From: Bacillota bacterium
Lineage (GTDB): Bacteria > Bacillota > Clostridia > Oscillospirales > Ruminococcaceae
Direction of reading: 5' to 3'
Length of the DNA: 47,721 nt
Assembly (NCBI GenBank): GCA_023421245.1
Contig: JAEZTV010000029.1
Span: forward strand, 1-47,721
The notes beneath the pieces were generated by a model. It made no database searches. It had not been told where the DNA came from and saw only the letters and a list, made by a program, of their open reading frames with translations. Of this stretch, positions 23,204 through 30,514 are shown in pieces; within the stretch, counting starts at the first letter, position 1, and each line of letters starts with the position of its first letter. A program made the position numbers and the translations under genes.

Positions 23204-23246
23204 AAGCACCCTGCTAAATGAAGAACCATCATCCGGCAGGGTGCTT
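23204..23246 (+). terminator. Terminator after the DUF1836 gene
   Basis: AAGCACCCTGC (23204-23214) pairs with GCAGGGTGCTT (23236-23246) around a 21-base loop. The 170 bases that follow, up to the YibE/F stop, hold nothing recognisable. Confidence 0.75.
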
Positions 23247-23420
23247 GTGTTAATGTCTGCTGAATAAATCGATACTGAAGAAAACGAATAATGAAAAAAA
23301 GTTTGCGCGGTTCGGTAAAGTGCTTGCGTTTTTGGAGCATACCATTTCGCTGAGCAGCCACTGCGGGGCACCAAAGAGTACTACAGAAGCTTTGCGTTAT
23401 AGTAGTTGCCGCCAATTCAC

Positions 23421-24623
23421 TTATTCAACGACTTCATCTGTGGTTTGTTTGCTTCGGTTGCGCGAGTAGAGCGCAGCGCAGAGCACAGAGGTAAAGGGGA
23501 TGCTGAACAGGATGCCCAAACTGCCCACCAACGACTGCAGAATCTCTACTATAATCATCTCCCGGTTTAACAGATGCAGGATAGAAGGAGAGTATACAAT
23601 CAGCAGCATAACCACCGAAAGCGAGCTGCCGATATACGCAAGGATTAGGGTGTTGGACATCGTGCCCATCATATCCCGTCCCATCGCAAATCCGGAACGC
23701 AGCAGCGTGGTAAAGGTAGGGTTTTTTGCCTCGGTGCTGATCTCATGCAGCGCGGAAGCAATGGACATCGATACGTCCATAATTGCGCCCATCGCACCGA
23801 TGATGATTGCCCCGAAGATGATTGCCTTTAAATCAATGGGGGTTGGTGTTTCAAGCATTGCAAGAAAAGCGGAGTCCTCATCGGTATAACCGCTGAGCTT
23901 CAAAAACGTGTCGGATATAACAGTAATCAGTCCCGCAATCAACACACCGCCGAAGCACCCGATAATTGAGGTGAACGTTTTTTGATCCGGTCCGTTAATA
24001 ATAAGCAAAGACATGATAATAACAAAAAAGCAGATGATAATGGACGATAGATAAATATTATATCCGGCAAGGATTGAGGGGATGAACACGAAGAATATAG
24101 CCGAGCAGGTGAAGGCAAGTGAAAGCAGTGTGTTAAAGCCCTTTAATCCGCCAAACACAATCAAAAACAAGACGAATACCGCACCGATGATAATTAACGT
24201 GTCAGTTCGCAGATACTCAACAAACATCCATTCGTATGCGGCGGGATCGTCCAGATCCAATGAAATCAGCACCTTGTCGCCCACCTGCACCTCTTTCAGG
24301 CCGGAGGGGAGGTAGCCGTCTATGGTTTGAACCGCTATGATCTCCGTGCCCTTGTCCGTACCGCTATCCAGATGGGCGATAAAGCGGATGGTAACGTTTG
24401 TAATAAAGGTTCCGCCAAGGTCATACTCTTCTTCGGTGCGCTCCAGCACCATAGATACCGTGGCGCGCTCGGGGTCAAGACTTGTGGTATTGGAAAGGAT
24501 ATTTGCGGCATCTTTGCCTGTGAGCTGGTTCCCAAAGTATAGAAATGCAAGCGATAATAGAACCGTAACCATATATACAACGATATGGCGCAGTTTACGC
24601 TTTTTGTTTACGGTATAGTTCAT
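23421..24623 (-). CDS. YibE/F-like membrane protein
   Basis: A 400-residue integral membrane protein of the YibE/F family. It has one N-terminal helix at about 13-33, an extracytoplasmic beta-rich domain of about 110 residues, then roughly seven more helices from residue 140 onward. The family signature region is PIDLKAIIFGAIIIGAMGAIMDVSMSIASALHEI. The molecular role of the family is not established. TAGGAG lies before the ATG. It is a single-gene unit divergent from glpP. The intervening 245 bases show no strong promoter or RNA element. Confidence 0.88.
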   Translation of the reverse strand: MNYTVNKKRKLRHIVVYMVTVLLSLAFLYFGNQLTGKDAANILSNTTSLDPERATVSMVLERTEEEYDLGGTFITNVTIRFIAHLDSGTDKGTEIIAVQTIDGYLPSGLKEVQVGDKVLISLDLDDPAAYEWMFVEYLRTDTLIIIGAVFVLFLIVFGGLKGFNTLLSLAFTCSAIFFVFIPSILAGYNIYLSSIIICFFVIIMSLLIINGPDQKTFTSIIGCFGGVLIAGLITVISDTFLKLSGYTDEDSAFLAMLETPTPIDLKAIIFGAIIIGAMGAIMDVSMSIASALHEISTEAKNPTFTTLLRSGFAMGRDMMGTMSNTLILAYIGSSLSVVMLLIVYSPSILHLLNREMIIVEILQSLVGSLGILFSIPFTSVLCAALYSRNRSKQTTDEVVE

Positions 24624-24868
24624 AGCTGTTCTCCTAGTCAGTGTTCACTCAACAAACCAAGGGACGGAATCAATGGGACCATGCGTATGCGTCCTTTTGA
24701 TTGATAGTGGTTGCTTCTGAAAGCACCGGTTTGGCAGGCATTAGTTATATAATTTACATCAAAACAGGCTGTAGCAGGCAAAATATTAAATAAGCATATC
24801 ATAAACAATAACATATTATTTGTGATTATTCAACAATTTGAGTATCAAATGTTTTTGGGGGTTACCGT

Positions 24869-25435
24869 ATGAAAACTGAATGGAATAGCTATTTCGATGA
24901 TTGCCCTATCGTTGCCGCTGTAAAGGATGACGAGGGCTTAGCGCAAGCCGCTGCATGTGATAGCCGTGTGGTTTTCATTTTATATGGAACGGTATGTAAC
25001 ATAAGCGATCTTGTTGCCAAGGTTAAGGATGCGGGCAAGACTGCCATCGTGCATATTGACCTGATTGCAGGGCTATCCGCAAAAGAGGTTTCAGTTGATT
25101 ATATCCGGCTGAATACACGAGCCGACGGCATTATCAGCACACGGCCTGCATTGATACGGCGTGCGCAGGAGCTTTCGCTGATTGCAATCCAGCGGTTTTT
25201 TCTTATTGATTCTATCGCATTGCACAACATCACAAAACAGCTGGAAATGAGCAGGCCCGATTTTATTGAAATTTTGCCGGGCGTAATGCCAAAGATAATA
25301 CACCGCCTTCGCACATCAATTAATACGCCGGTTATCGCGGGGGGACTTGTGTCGGATAAAGAGGATGTTATGGCGGCGCTCGGCGCAGGAGCAGTTGCGG
25401 TATCCACCACAAACCAAAGCATATGGGTAATGTAA
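24869..25435 (+). CDS. glpP: Glycerol-3-phosphate-responsive antiterminator
   Basis: A 188-residue GlpP family protein. It is a TIM-barrel RNA-binding antiterminator that, with glycerol 3-phosphate bound, lets RNA polymerase pass a leader terminator. Family features are the N-terminal DCPIVAAVKD, the VHIDLIAGL segment, the TRPALIRRAQ helix, DSIALHN, the EILPGVMPKII strand and PVIAGGLVSDKEDVMAALGAGAVAVSTT, the phosphate-binding end of the barrel. GGGGG lies before the ATG. It sits directly upstream of its probable target, the leader of the glp operon, which has its own promoter and terminator. Confidence 0.93.
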   Translation: MKTEWNSYFDDCPIVAAVKDDEGLAQAAACDSRVVFILYGTVCNISDLVAKVKDAGKTAIVHIDLIAGLSAKEVSVDYIRLNTRADGIISTRPALIRRAQELSLIAIQRFFLIDSIALHNITKQLEMSRPDFIEILPGVMPKIIHRLRTSINTPVIAGGLVSDKEDVMAALGAGAVAVSTTNQSIWVM

Positions 25436-25460
25436 ATATACGGCTGAAAGCATAATTTAA

Positions 25461-25489
25461 TTGTAAAAGACTACCCTATATGTTATAAT
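25461..25489 (+). promoter_or_regulatory. Promoter of the glp operon
   Basis: TTGTAA (25461-25466), 17 bases, TATAAT (25484-25489), just after glpP. Confidence 0.78.
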
Positions 25490-25524
25490 GATATTAGCAA
25501 TTTAATATGATGCTGAGAGTTTAG

Positions 25525-25585
25525 AGTCAGGCAATATTCGGCTTGTGTTTTGCACAGGTCCAAGTATTGAATGGCTTTTTTGTTT
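25525..25585 (+). terminator. Leader terminator of the glp operon, probable GlpP target
   Basis: A three-part stem (AGTC/GGCT, CAATA/TATTG and CTTGTG/CACAGG) is followed by TTTTTTGTTTTT, all between the promoter and the first gene of the operon. With glpP directly upstream, this is the expected site of glycerol-3-phosphate-dependent antitermination. The transcript 5' of it contains GAGAGTTTAGAGT, a candidate contact region. Confidence 0.8.
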
Positions 25586-25621
25586 TTCCGATGGCAATCG
25601 GCATAATGGGGAGGGAGCAAT

Positions 25622-27091
25622 GTGTACGATGTAGCGATTATCGGTGCGGGTATCTCGGGTTGCTCGTTGCTTTATGAGCTTGCGGGTTATCATCTGCGCG
25701 TTATCCTGCTTGAGAAGGAAAATGATGTTTCGCTTGGCACAACAAAGGCGAACAGTGCAATTGTACACGCCGGATACGACCCGCCGGAAGGTTCGCTCAT
25801 GGCACGCAGCAATGTGCAGGGCAACGCCATAATCAAGGAGCTTTGCGGCCGTCTTGATGTTCCATTCAAGCAGATCGGCTCTTTGGTGGCAGCGTTTTCA
25901 CCCGAGCAGATGGAAACGGTGCATGCGCTGTATCGCCGTGGCATTAAAAATGGCGTACCCGGCCTGCGCGTGCTTACCAAAGAGGAAACACTTGCTATGG
26001 AGCCTCAACTGAGGGGCGCGGTTGCTGGGGCATTGCTGGCACCATCCGCCGCAATCGTCAGCCCATGGGAGCTGACACTTGCCCTTGCACAAGTTGCGGT
26101 GCAAAACGGTGCCCAGCTTGCACTGCAAAGCGAGGTAAGTGCAATTACAAAACAAGGCGGCCACTTTATTATCAGCATAGGCAAAAGGACAATTAAGGCT
26201 CGTTTTGTTGTGAATGCGGCAGGCGTGTTTGCCGATAAGATTGCCCGTATGGCGGGTGACCATAGCTTTGAAATATTGCCCTCAAAGGGAGAGTATTTTC
26301 TGATGGATAAAAGTCAGGGAACGCTTGTAAATCATGTGATCTTCCAGTGTCCCGGCAAAGAGGGAAAAGGTGTTTTGGTGGCACCTACTGTGCACGGCAA
26401 CCTGATTGTTGGACCGAATGCGATGGATGGCGAGGCCGAGGATACCGCAACGACGGCGGCAGGGCTTGATTATATTAAAACAACTGCACAGCAATCGGTA
26501 CCGTCCATCAACTTTCGCGAGTGTATTCGTACCTTTGCCGGTGTGCGCGCCATTGCAAATGAAGCAGATTTTATTATGAGAGAATCAAAGCTGCAGCAAG
26601 GCCTGTTTCATATGGCAGGTATCAAATCGCCCGGGTTAACCGCAGCACCCGCGCTTGCCCGAGGGATGGTTGGGTTGCTCAAAGAAGCGGGGCTTACACT
26701 TGAGCCTAAAAAGGATATCGTGCAGACGCGAGCGGTTGCAAGGTTCCGTGAGATGGATGCAACAGAGCGTATGCAGGCAGTAAATGAAAACCCACTATAC
26801 GGCAAGGTTGTTTGCAGGTGTGAAACTATAACAGAGGCAGAGATTACCGCGGCATTGCACGCGCCCATACCGCCGGTTTCAGTAGATGGCGTAAAGCGTC
26901 GTTGTTTTTGCGGCATGGGGCGCTGTCAGGGTGGATTCTGCGGCCCGCGTGTGCAGGAGATTATCGCGCGCGAACGCGGTATCGGTGTTATTGATGTCCC
27001 CCTTGACCGGGATGGTACGTTAATTTTAACCGGTGAAACCAAAGGACCAAACGCTGTCACTACACAGGAAAGGGTGGTGAAGCCGCGGTGA
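25622..27091 (+). CDS. glpA: GlpA-like FAD-dependent glycerol-3-phosphate dehydrogenase
   Basis: A 489-residue DAO-fold flavoprotein. The FAD loop is IIGAGISGCSLLYEL at residues 5-19, followed by an ADP-binding acidic end (LLEKE). The C terminus has a BFD-like cysteine cluster: CRCE near 397-400, then RRCFCGMGRCQGGFCGP near 425-441, a likely [2Fe-2S] site. This is the arrangement of the clostridial GlpA-like subunit, which oxidises glycerol 3-phosphate to dihydroxyacetone phosphate. The start is GTG with GGGGAGG upstream. It overlaps the next gene by four bases. GlpP control and the two partner genes make the function more certain than the sequence alone would, but related L-2-hydroxyacid oxidases share the fold. 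Confidence 0.88.
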   Translation: MYDVAIIGAGISGCSLLYELAGYHLRVILLEKENDVSLGTTKANSAIVHAGYDPPEGSLMARSNVQGNAIIKELCGRLDVPFKQIGSLVAAFSPEQMETVHALYRRGIKNGVPGLRVLTKEETLAMEPQLRGAVAGALLAPSAAIVSPWELTLALAQVAVQNGAQLALQSEVSAITKQGGHFIISIGKRTIKARFVVNAAGVFADKIARMAGDHSFEILPSKGEYFLMDKSQGTLVNHVIFQCPGKEGKGVLVAPTVHGNLIVGPNAMDGEAEDTATTAAGLDYIKTTAQQSVPSINFRECIRTFAGVRAIANEADFIMRESKLQQGLFHMAGIKSPGLTAAPALARGMVGLLKEAGLTLEPKKDIVQTRAVARFREMDATERMQAVNENPLYGKVVCRCETITEAEITAALHAPIPPVSVDGVKRRCFCGMGRCQGGFCGPRVQEIIARERGIGVIDVPLDRDGTLILTGETKGPNAVTTQERVVKPR

Positions 27092-28392
27092 TTTATGATG
27101 TTATTGTAGTAGGCGGCGGACCTGCGGGTCTTGCGGCAGCAATCTCTGCCACACAAAACGGTGCCGAGCGTGTTATGCTGATTGAGCGTAACGCCGAGCT
27201 TGGCGGCATTCTCAATCAATGTATTCATAATGGCTTTGGGTTGCATTATTTTAAGCAGGAGCTGACCGGCCCGGAGTATGCGGGCAGATTTGTTGAACTG
27301 CTGCATCAAACAAGTGTAGAGGTTATGACCGATACTATGGTGCTTGAGATTGGCGCTGATAAAAAGGTTTGTGCGATAAACAGCAGAAATGGATATATGC
27401 AGCTGCATGCAAAAGCAGTGGTGCTCGCGATGGGCTGCCGCGAGCGTACCCGCGGTGCAATTGCTATCCCGGGTAATCGCCCCGCAGGTGTTTTTACGGC
27501 GGGTACGGCACAGCTGTTTGTGAACATTCACGGTTATATGGTGGGGCGCAGGGTGATTATTCTTGGCTCGGGTGATATTGGGCTTATTATGGCGCGTCGC
27601 ATGACGCTCGAAGGGGCAAAGGTAGTGGGATGTGTGGAGATTATGCCCTATTCCGGCGGCCTTACCCGCAATATTGTGCAATGCTTAGACGATTACGGCA
27701 TTCCTCTTTATCTTTCGCACACGATTACAAATATCAAAGGCGATAAGCGGGTTGAGCGCGTGACGGTATCGAAGGTAGACGAAAATAGAAAACCCATTGC
27801 GGGAACCGAGATGGAAATTGATTGTGATACTGTACTGCTTTCTGTCGGGCTTATTCCCGAAAACGAGCTGTCGCGCGGCGCGGGTGCCGTATTGGATGCA
27901 AGAACCGGTGGCTTGTGTGTGTATGAAAACATGGAAACATCGGTGCCGGGCATATTCGCCGGTGGAAATGTTGTGCATGTGCATGATCTCGTCGATTTTG
28001 TTACAGGGGAAAGTCAAAAGGCAGGCCGCGCGGCTGCGGAGTATGCAAAAGGCATACAGGCACAGGGTGTTAGTTGCCTGTCGGTGGTAAACGGCGAGGG
28101 GGTAAGCTACACGGTTCCGCAGAAGATAAGGGTGGAGAACGCGGAGAAAGCGGTGGATGTGTTCTTGCGTGTGCGCTATGTATATCAAGATGCGAAGATT
28201 ACGGTTGCCTGCAATGACAGCAAATTAGCATCCTTTCGGCGGGAGCATATGACCCCGGGCGAGATGGAGCGGATTGTATTGCCAAAGAATTTGCTTAACA
28301 AGGCAAATGGCGAGGAGATAACAGTTAGTATTGAACAGAAGCAATCGGAAATCAATGACATTGATACAGAGAAGGTAAGAGGTGGAGCATGA
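27088..28392 (+). CDS. NAD(P)/FAD-dependent oxidoreductase, second subunit of the glp dehydrogenase
   Basis: A 434-residue two-dinucleotide-binding flavoprotein. The FAD loop is VVGGGPAGLAAAIS at 6-19, LAMGCRERTRGAI is in the middle, the NAD loop is ILGSGDIGLIMARR near 155-168, and the C-terminal FAD motif is GIFAGGNVVHVHDLVD. It most resembles the clostridial protein in the GlpB position, which passes electrons from the GlpA-like subunit to an acceptor such as NAD+. It starts with GTG overlapping the upstream stop (GTGA), and its own stop overlaps the DUF1667 gene, showing tight translational coupling. Confidence 0.88.
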   Translation: MIYDVIVVGGGPAGLAAAISATQNGAERVMLIERNAELGGILNQCIHNGFGLHYFKQELTGPEYAGRFVELLHQTSVEVMTDTMVLEIGADKKVCAINSRNGYMQLHAKAVVLAMGCRERTRGAIAIPGNRPAGVFTAGTAQLFVNIHGYMVGRRVIILGSGDIGLIMARRMTLEGAKVVGCVEIMPYSGGLTRNIVQCLDDYGIPLYLSHTITNIKGDKRVERVTVSKVDENRKPIAGTEMEIDCDTVLLSVGLIPENELSRGAGAVLDARTGGLCVYENMETSVPGIFAGGNVVHVHDLVDFVTGESQKAGRAAAEYAKGIQAQGVSCLSVVNGEGVSYTVPQKIRVENAEKAVDVFLRVRYVYQDAKITVACNDSKLASFRREHMTPGEMERIVLPKNLLNKANGEEITVSIEQKQSEINDIDTEKVRGGA

Positions 28393-28742
28393 AGGAGCTT
28401 GTGTGCATTGTATGCCCTAAGGGATGCCGCCTGCTGATAGATGAGGAAAACGGGTATGCCGTGAGCGGCAATGCCTGCCCGCGTGGTGAGGTATACGGTA
28501 AAAAGGAACTGTTAAACCCCACAAGGGTAGTTACATCCACCGTGAGAATTGAAGGGGCGGACCATCGCCGCCTGCCTGTAAAAACGGATGGGGAGGTTCC
28601 GAAAGGAATGCTCATGGATGCGATGGCCATACTGGATGGTATTATTGTGCAGGCTCCCGTTAAGATGGGAGATATTGTTGCGGCGGATATTCTGAAAATG
28701 GGAATCAACTTTATCGCAACAAGAGATATGCCAAAACATTAG
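28389..28742 (+). CDS. DUF1667 Fe-S-type protein of the glp operon
   Basis: A 117-residue protein of the DUF1667 family, regularly found as the third gene of clostridial glp operons. Four cysteines near the N terminus (C6, C9, C13 in CIVCPKGC and C30 in GNACPRG) look like a metal or Fe-S site. The start overlaps the previous stop (ATGA). It is probably a small electron-transfer or scaffold subunit of the dehydrogenase, taking the GlpC position; that role is inferred from context. A strong terminator follows. Confidence 0.88.
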   Translation: MKELVCIVCPKGCRLLIDEENGYAVSGNACPRGEVYGKKELLNPTRVVTSTVRIEGADHRRLPVKTDGEVPKGMLMDAMAILDGIIVQAPVKMGDIVAADILKMGINFIATRDMPKH

Positions 28743-28766
28743 GTCTATTACACCCCATAACGTAGC

Positions 28767-28801
28767 AAGCCCTGCTGCAGCTATCAGATGCAGCAGGGCT
28801 T
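28767..28801 (+). terminator. Terminator of the glp operon
   Basis: AAGCCCTGCTGCA (28767-28779) pairs with TGCAGCAGGGCTT (28789-28801). Confidence 0.85.
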
Positions 28802-28873
28802 GTAGCTATTATGATGAAATAAATCCTCTGTGCCGGTTTCCGTAGCCCTTGCAGCCAAAGCTGTGCACAGGTT

Positions 28874-29296
28874 TTATGATGGGAATGAAAAGCTTTGTGT
28901 ATTTAAATCGCAATAATATCGTCCGCTTTGCGCGGTAAATCTCAGTACGCAGTAATCGGGATCGGTAACGCCCTGCTTATAAAAGATGGTATCACCTATA
29001 TGCCACAGTTCTTCTTTAATCGCGGCATCCTCCAATACATCCATAGTGCCTTGGAGCATCACACCTCGGTATCGAAACAGCCCCTTATGGTAAAAGTAGA
29101 TACTTGCCCCCGGGTTTTGTTGATATTGCTTCACGCGAAGGGAAGAGGTGTTGGTGGAAAAATAGAACACCGTGTTATCTGTTATCTTTCTCGGGGACAG
29201 CATTGCCTTGATGGCGGGGACACCGTTATCATCCACAGATGAAATAAATGCAACCTTCTGCCGTTTAATAAAAGAGATTATCCTGTCCAAGTCCAC
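28874..29296 (-). CDS. Pyridoxamine 5'-phosphate oxidase-fold (FMN-binding) protein
   Basis: About 140 residues with the split-barrel flavin-binding fold. The N-terminal pattern is VAFISSVDDNGVPAIKAM, and the later segments NTSSLRVKQYQQNPGASIYFYH and YRGVMLQGTMDVLED match the general-stress/PPOX-like family. These proteins bind FMN or F420-like cofactors and are not true PdxH enzymes. The GTG at 29296 has GGGGG eight bases before it; an ATG five codons earlier has no binding site. A promoter sits at 29356-29384, and the gene is divergent from the DUF6530-like pair. Function unknown. Confidence 0.85.
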   Translation of the reverse strand: MDLDRIISFIKRQKVAFISSVDDNGVPAIKAMLSPRKITDNTVFYFSTNTSSLRVKQYQQNPGASIYFYHKGLFRYRGVMLQGTMDVLEDAAIKEELWHIGDTIFYKQGVTDPDYCVLRFTAQSGRYYCDLNTQSFSFPS

Positions 29297-29355
29297 TGTT
29301 GTTACCCCCATATAGATATCGATTTATTAAACGAACGACAATATTTAACAATAAA

Positions 29356-29384
29356 ACTCTATCATGTTGTAATGCTTATGTCAA
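29356..29384 (-). promoter_or_regulatory. Promoter of the PPOX-fold gene
   Basis: On the minus strand TTGACA (29384-29379), 17 bases, TAGAGT (29361-29356). Confidence 0.7.
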
Positions 29385-29420
29385 CGCGTGATTTTATTCT
29401 ATAAATAACGGAGATATCGG

Positions 29421-29449
29421 TTGACAGAATAGTGTTACATGGATATACT
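29421..29449 (+). promoter_or_regulatory. Promoter of the DUF6530-like/GIY-YIG unit
   Basis: TTGACA (29421-29426), 17 bases, TATACT (29444-29449). The -10 box runs into a large palindrome. Confidence 0.82.
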
Positions 29450-29481
29450 AGATTAGTAATTTACTAGACTACTAATCTAGT
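29447..29481. promoter_or_regulatory. Operator-like palindrome at the transcription start
   Basis: ACTAGATTAGTA (29447-29458) and TACTAATCTAGT (29470-29481) are perfect inverted 12-base arms, with a further half-site-like TTACTAGA between them. The block covers the end of the -10 box and the start site, the classic place for a repressor operator. No repressor gene is adjacent. Confidence 0.7.
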
Positions 29482-29540
29482 AACAGTAAAACAAAGAGCA
29501 AGTTTTTATACTAACCGGAAGCAGGAAGGAAGGAATCGAT

Positions 29541-30020
29541 ATGAAGATACCAACAACGCTAAAGCACAAACCGGTGATTGTTTGTGAGAACTACGAGAAT
29601 GTGGACGGACGTTACGCCTATAGTTCGGATGCCAAGGGCCTTTCGCTTGGGCTTGCGCAGTGGAACGACCGGGGCAAGGTAGAGATATCCGCCAAGGTGT
29701 GGCGGCATACAGGCGAAAAATGGTCACGCCAGTCGGAGGAGCTGCCGCTGCACCGCGTCCTTGACCTTGCAATTATGGTGCTGCGCACACAAGAGTATTT
29801 TCGTGAGGCATATCGAACCCCAAAACTCTATGATGAAGCCAATACGGTAATTGAACGCGTGGGGCTGCAAGGAGATGCCATGCAGCTTGAAGTATGCACC
29901 GATAATGAACGCATAGATGATGATATTAAGCTGTTTGCGCAGGCACTTGCGGAGGATGGGGAATCGATGGGCGAGCGCTTACGGACCTTATCGCGTATCT
30001 TAAAAGGGATGGGGTACTGA
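29541..30020 (+). CDS. DUF6530-like protein of unknown function
   Basis: A 159-residue soluble protein without signal peptide or membrane segment. The central part WNDRGKVEISAKVWRHTGEKWSRQSEELPLHRVLDLA and the C-terminal LFAQALAEDGESMGERLRTLSRILKGMGY are recalled as the conserved DUF6530 pattern; I could not check this. It has many charged residues and conserved tryptophans but no recognisable catalytic motif. GGAAGGA precedes the ATG. It is the first gene of a two-gene unit under a strong promoter with a palindromic operator, so the pair is likely induced by a signal. No function is known to me. Confidence 0.65.
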   Translation: MKIPTTLKHKPVIVCENYENVDGRYAYSSDAKGLSLGLAQWNDRGKVEISAKVWRHTGEKWSRQSEELPLHRVLDLAIMVLRTQEYFREAYRTPKLYDEANTVIERVGLQGDAMQLEVCTDNERIDDDIKLFAQALAEDGESMGERLRTLSRILKGMGY

Positions 30021-30021
30021 T

Positions 30022-30369
30022 ATGAATAATGCCCAAGGCCGCAAAGAGAAGATCGCCAGCTATAAACAGCGCACGATGGTAGGCGGGATATATAGCATAA
30101 CCAATACGCAGAGCAAAAAGAAACTGCTTTGTTGCACTACAGACCTGCGCGGCAGCAAAAACAGATTCGATTTTTCGGTGATGACGGACTCTTGCGTTAA
30201 TATTAAGCTGAAAGAGGATTGGAACCTTTTGGGTGACGGTGCATTTGTGTTTGAGGTGCTGGAAGAGGTGACACAAAAGGAAACCCAGACCGAGGCGGAG
30301 CTTAGTGAAGAAGTCGCCGTCTTAAGACAGCTGTGGGAAGAACGCATTGGTGCCGACATGCTGTATTAA
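30022..30369 (+). CDS. Degenerate GIY-YIG superfamily protein
   Basis: A 115-residue protein of the small GIY-YIG-like family found in Firmicutes. GGIYSITNTQSKKKLL takes the place of the GIY strand, but the YIG strand reads LLCCTTDL, without tyrosine or glycine. The arginine that should follow (DLRGSKNRF) and a C-terminal glutamate-rich helix remain. The length and WNLLGDGAFVFEVLEE segment fit the family. Nuclease activity is doubtful with the second tyrosine missing. It starts one base after the stop of the upstream gene and must be co-translated with it. Confidence 0.7.
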   Translation: MNNAQGRKEKIASYKQRTMVGGIYSITNTQSKKKLLCCTTDLRGSKNRFDFSVMTDSCVNIKLKEDWNLLGDGAFVFEVLEEVTQKETQTEAELSEEVAVLRQLWEERIGADMLY

Positions 30370-30437
30370 CGTAAAAGTGCGGTAACAATGAACAAAATAT
30401 GTACGGGAAGGTGCGCGCCGTTTTTATCCTTTTACTC

Positions 30438-30466
30438 TTGAGTAAATAGGTCAATTGAGGTATACT
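30438..30466 (+). promoter_or_regulatory. Promoter of guaB
   Basis: TTGAGT (30438-30443), 17 bases, TATACT (30461-30466), about 45 bases before the ATG. Confidence 0.72.
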
Positions 30467-30514
30467 AATAAAAATATAGTTAGTGAATAGATTTTAGTAG
30501 AGGAGCGATTGAAA

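Noticed and set aside
26926..27681. 251-codon open frame opposite the glp oxidoreductase genes
   Set aside because: Antisense to two tightly coupled genes with clear motifs; no supporting start or domain.
29447..29481. TrpR-type operator, because of the CTAG motifs
   Set aside because: The spacing and centre differ from the trp operator (CTAGTTAACTAG) and the genes have no link to tryptophan, so no regulator is named.
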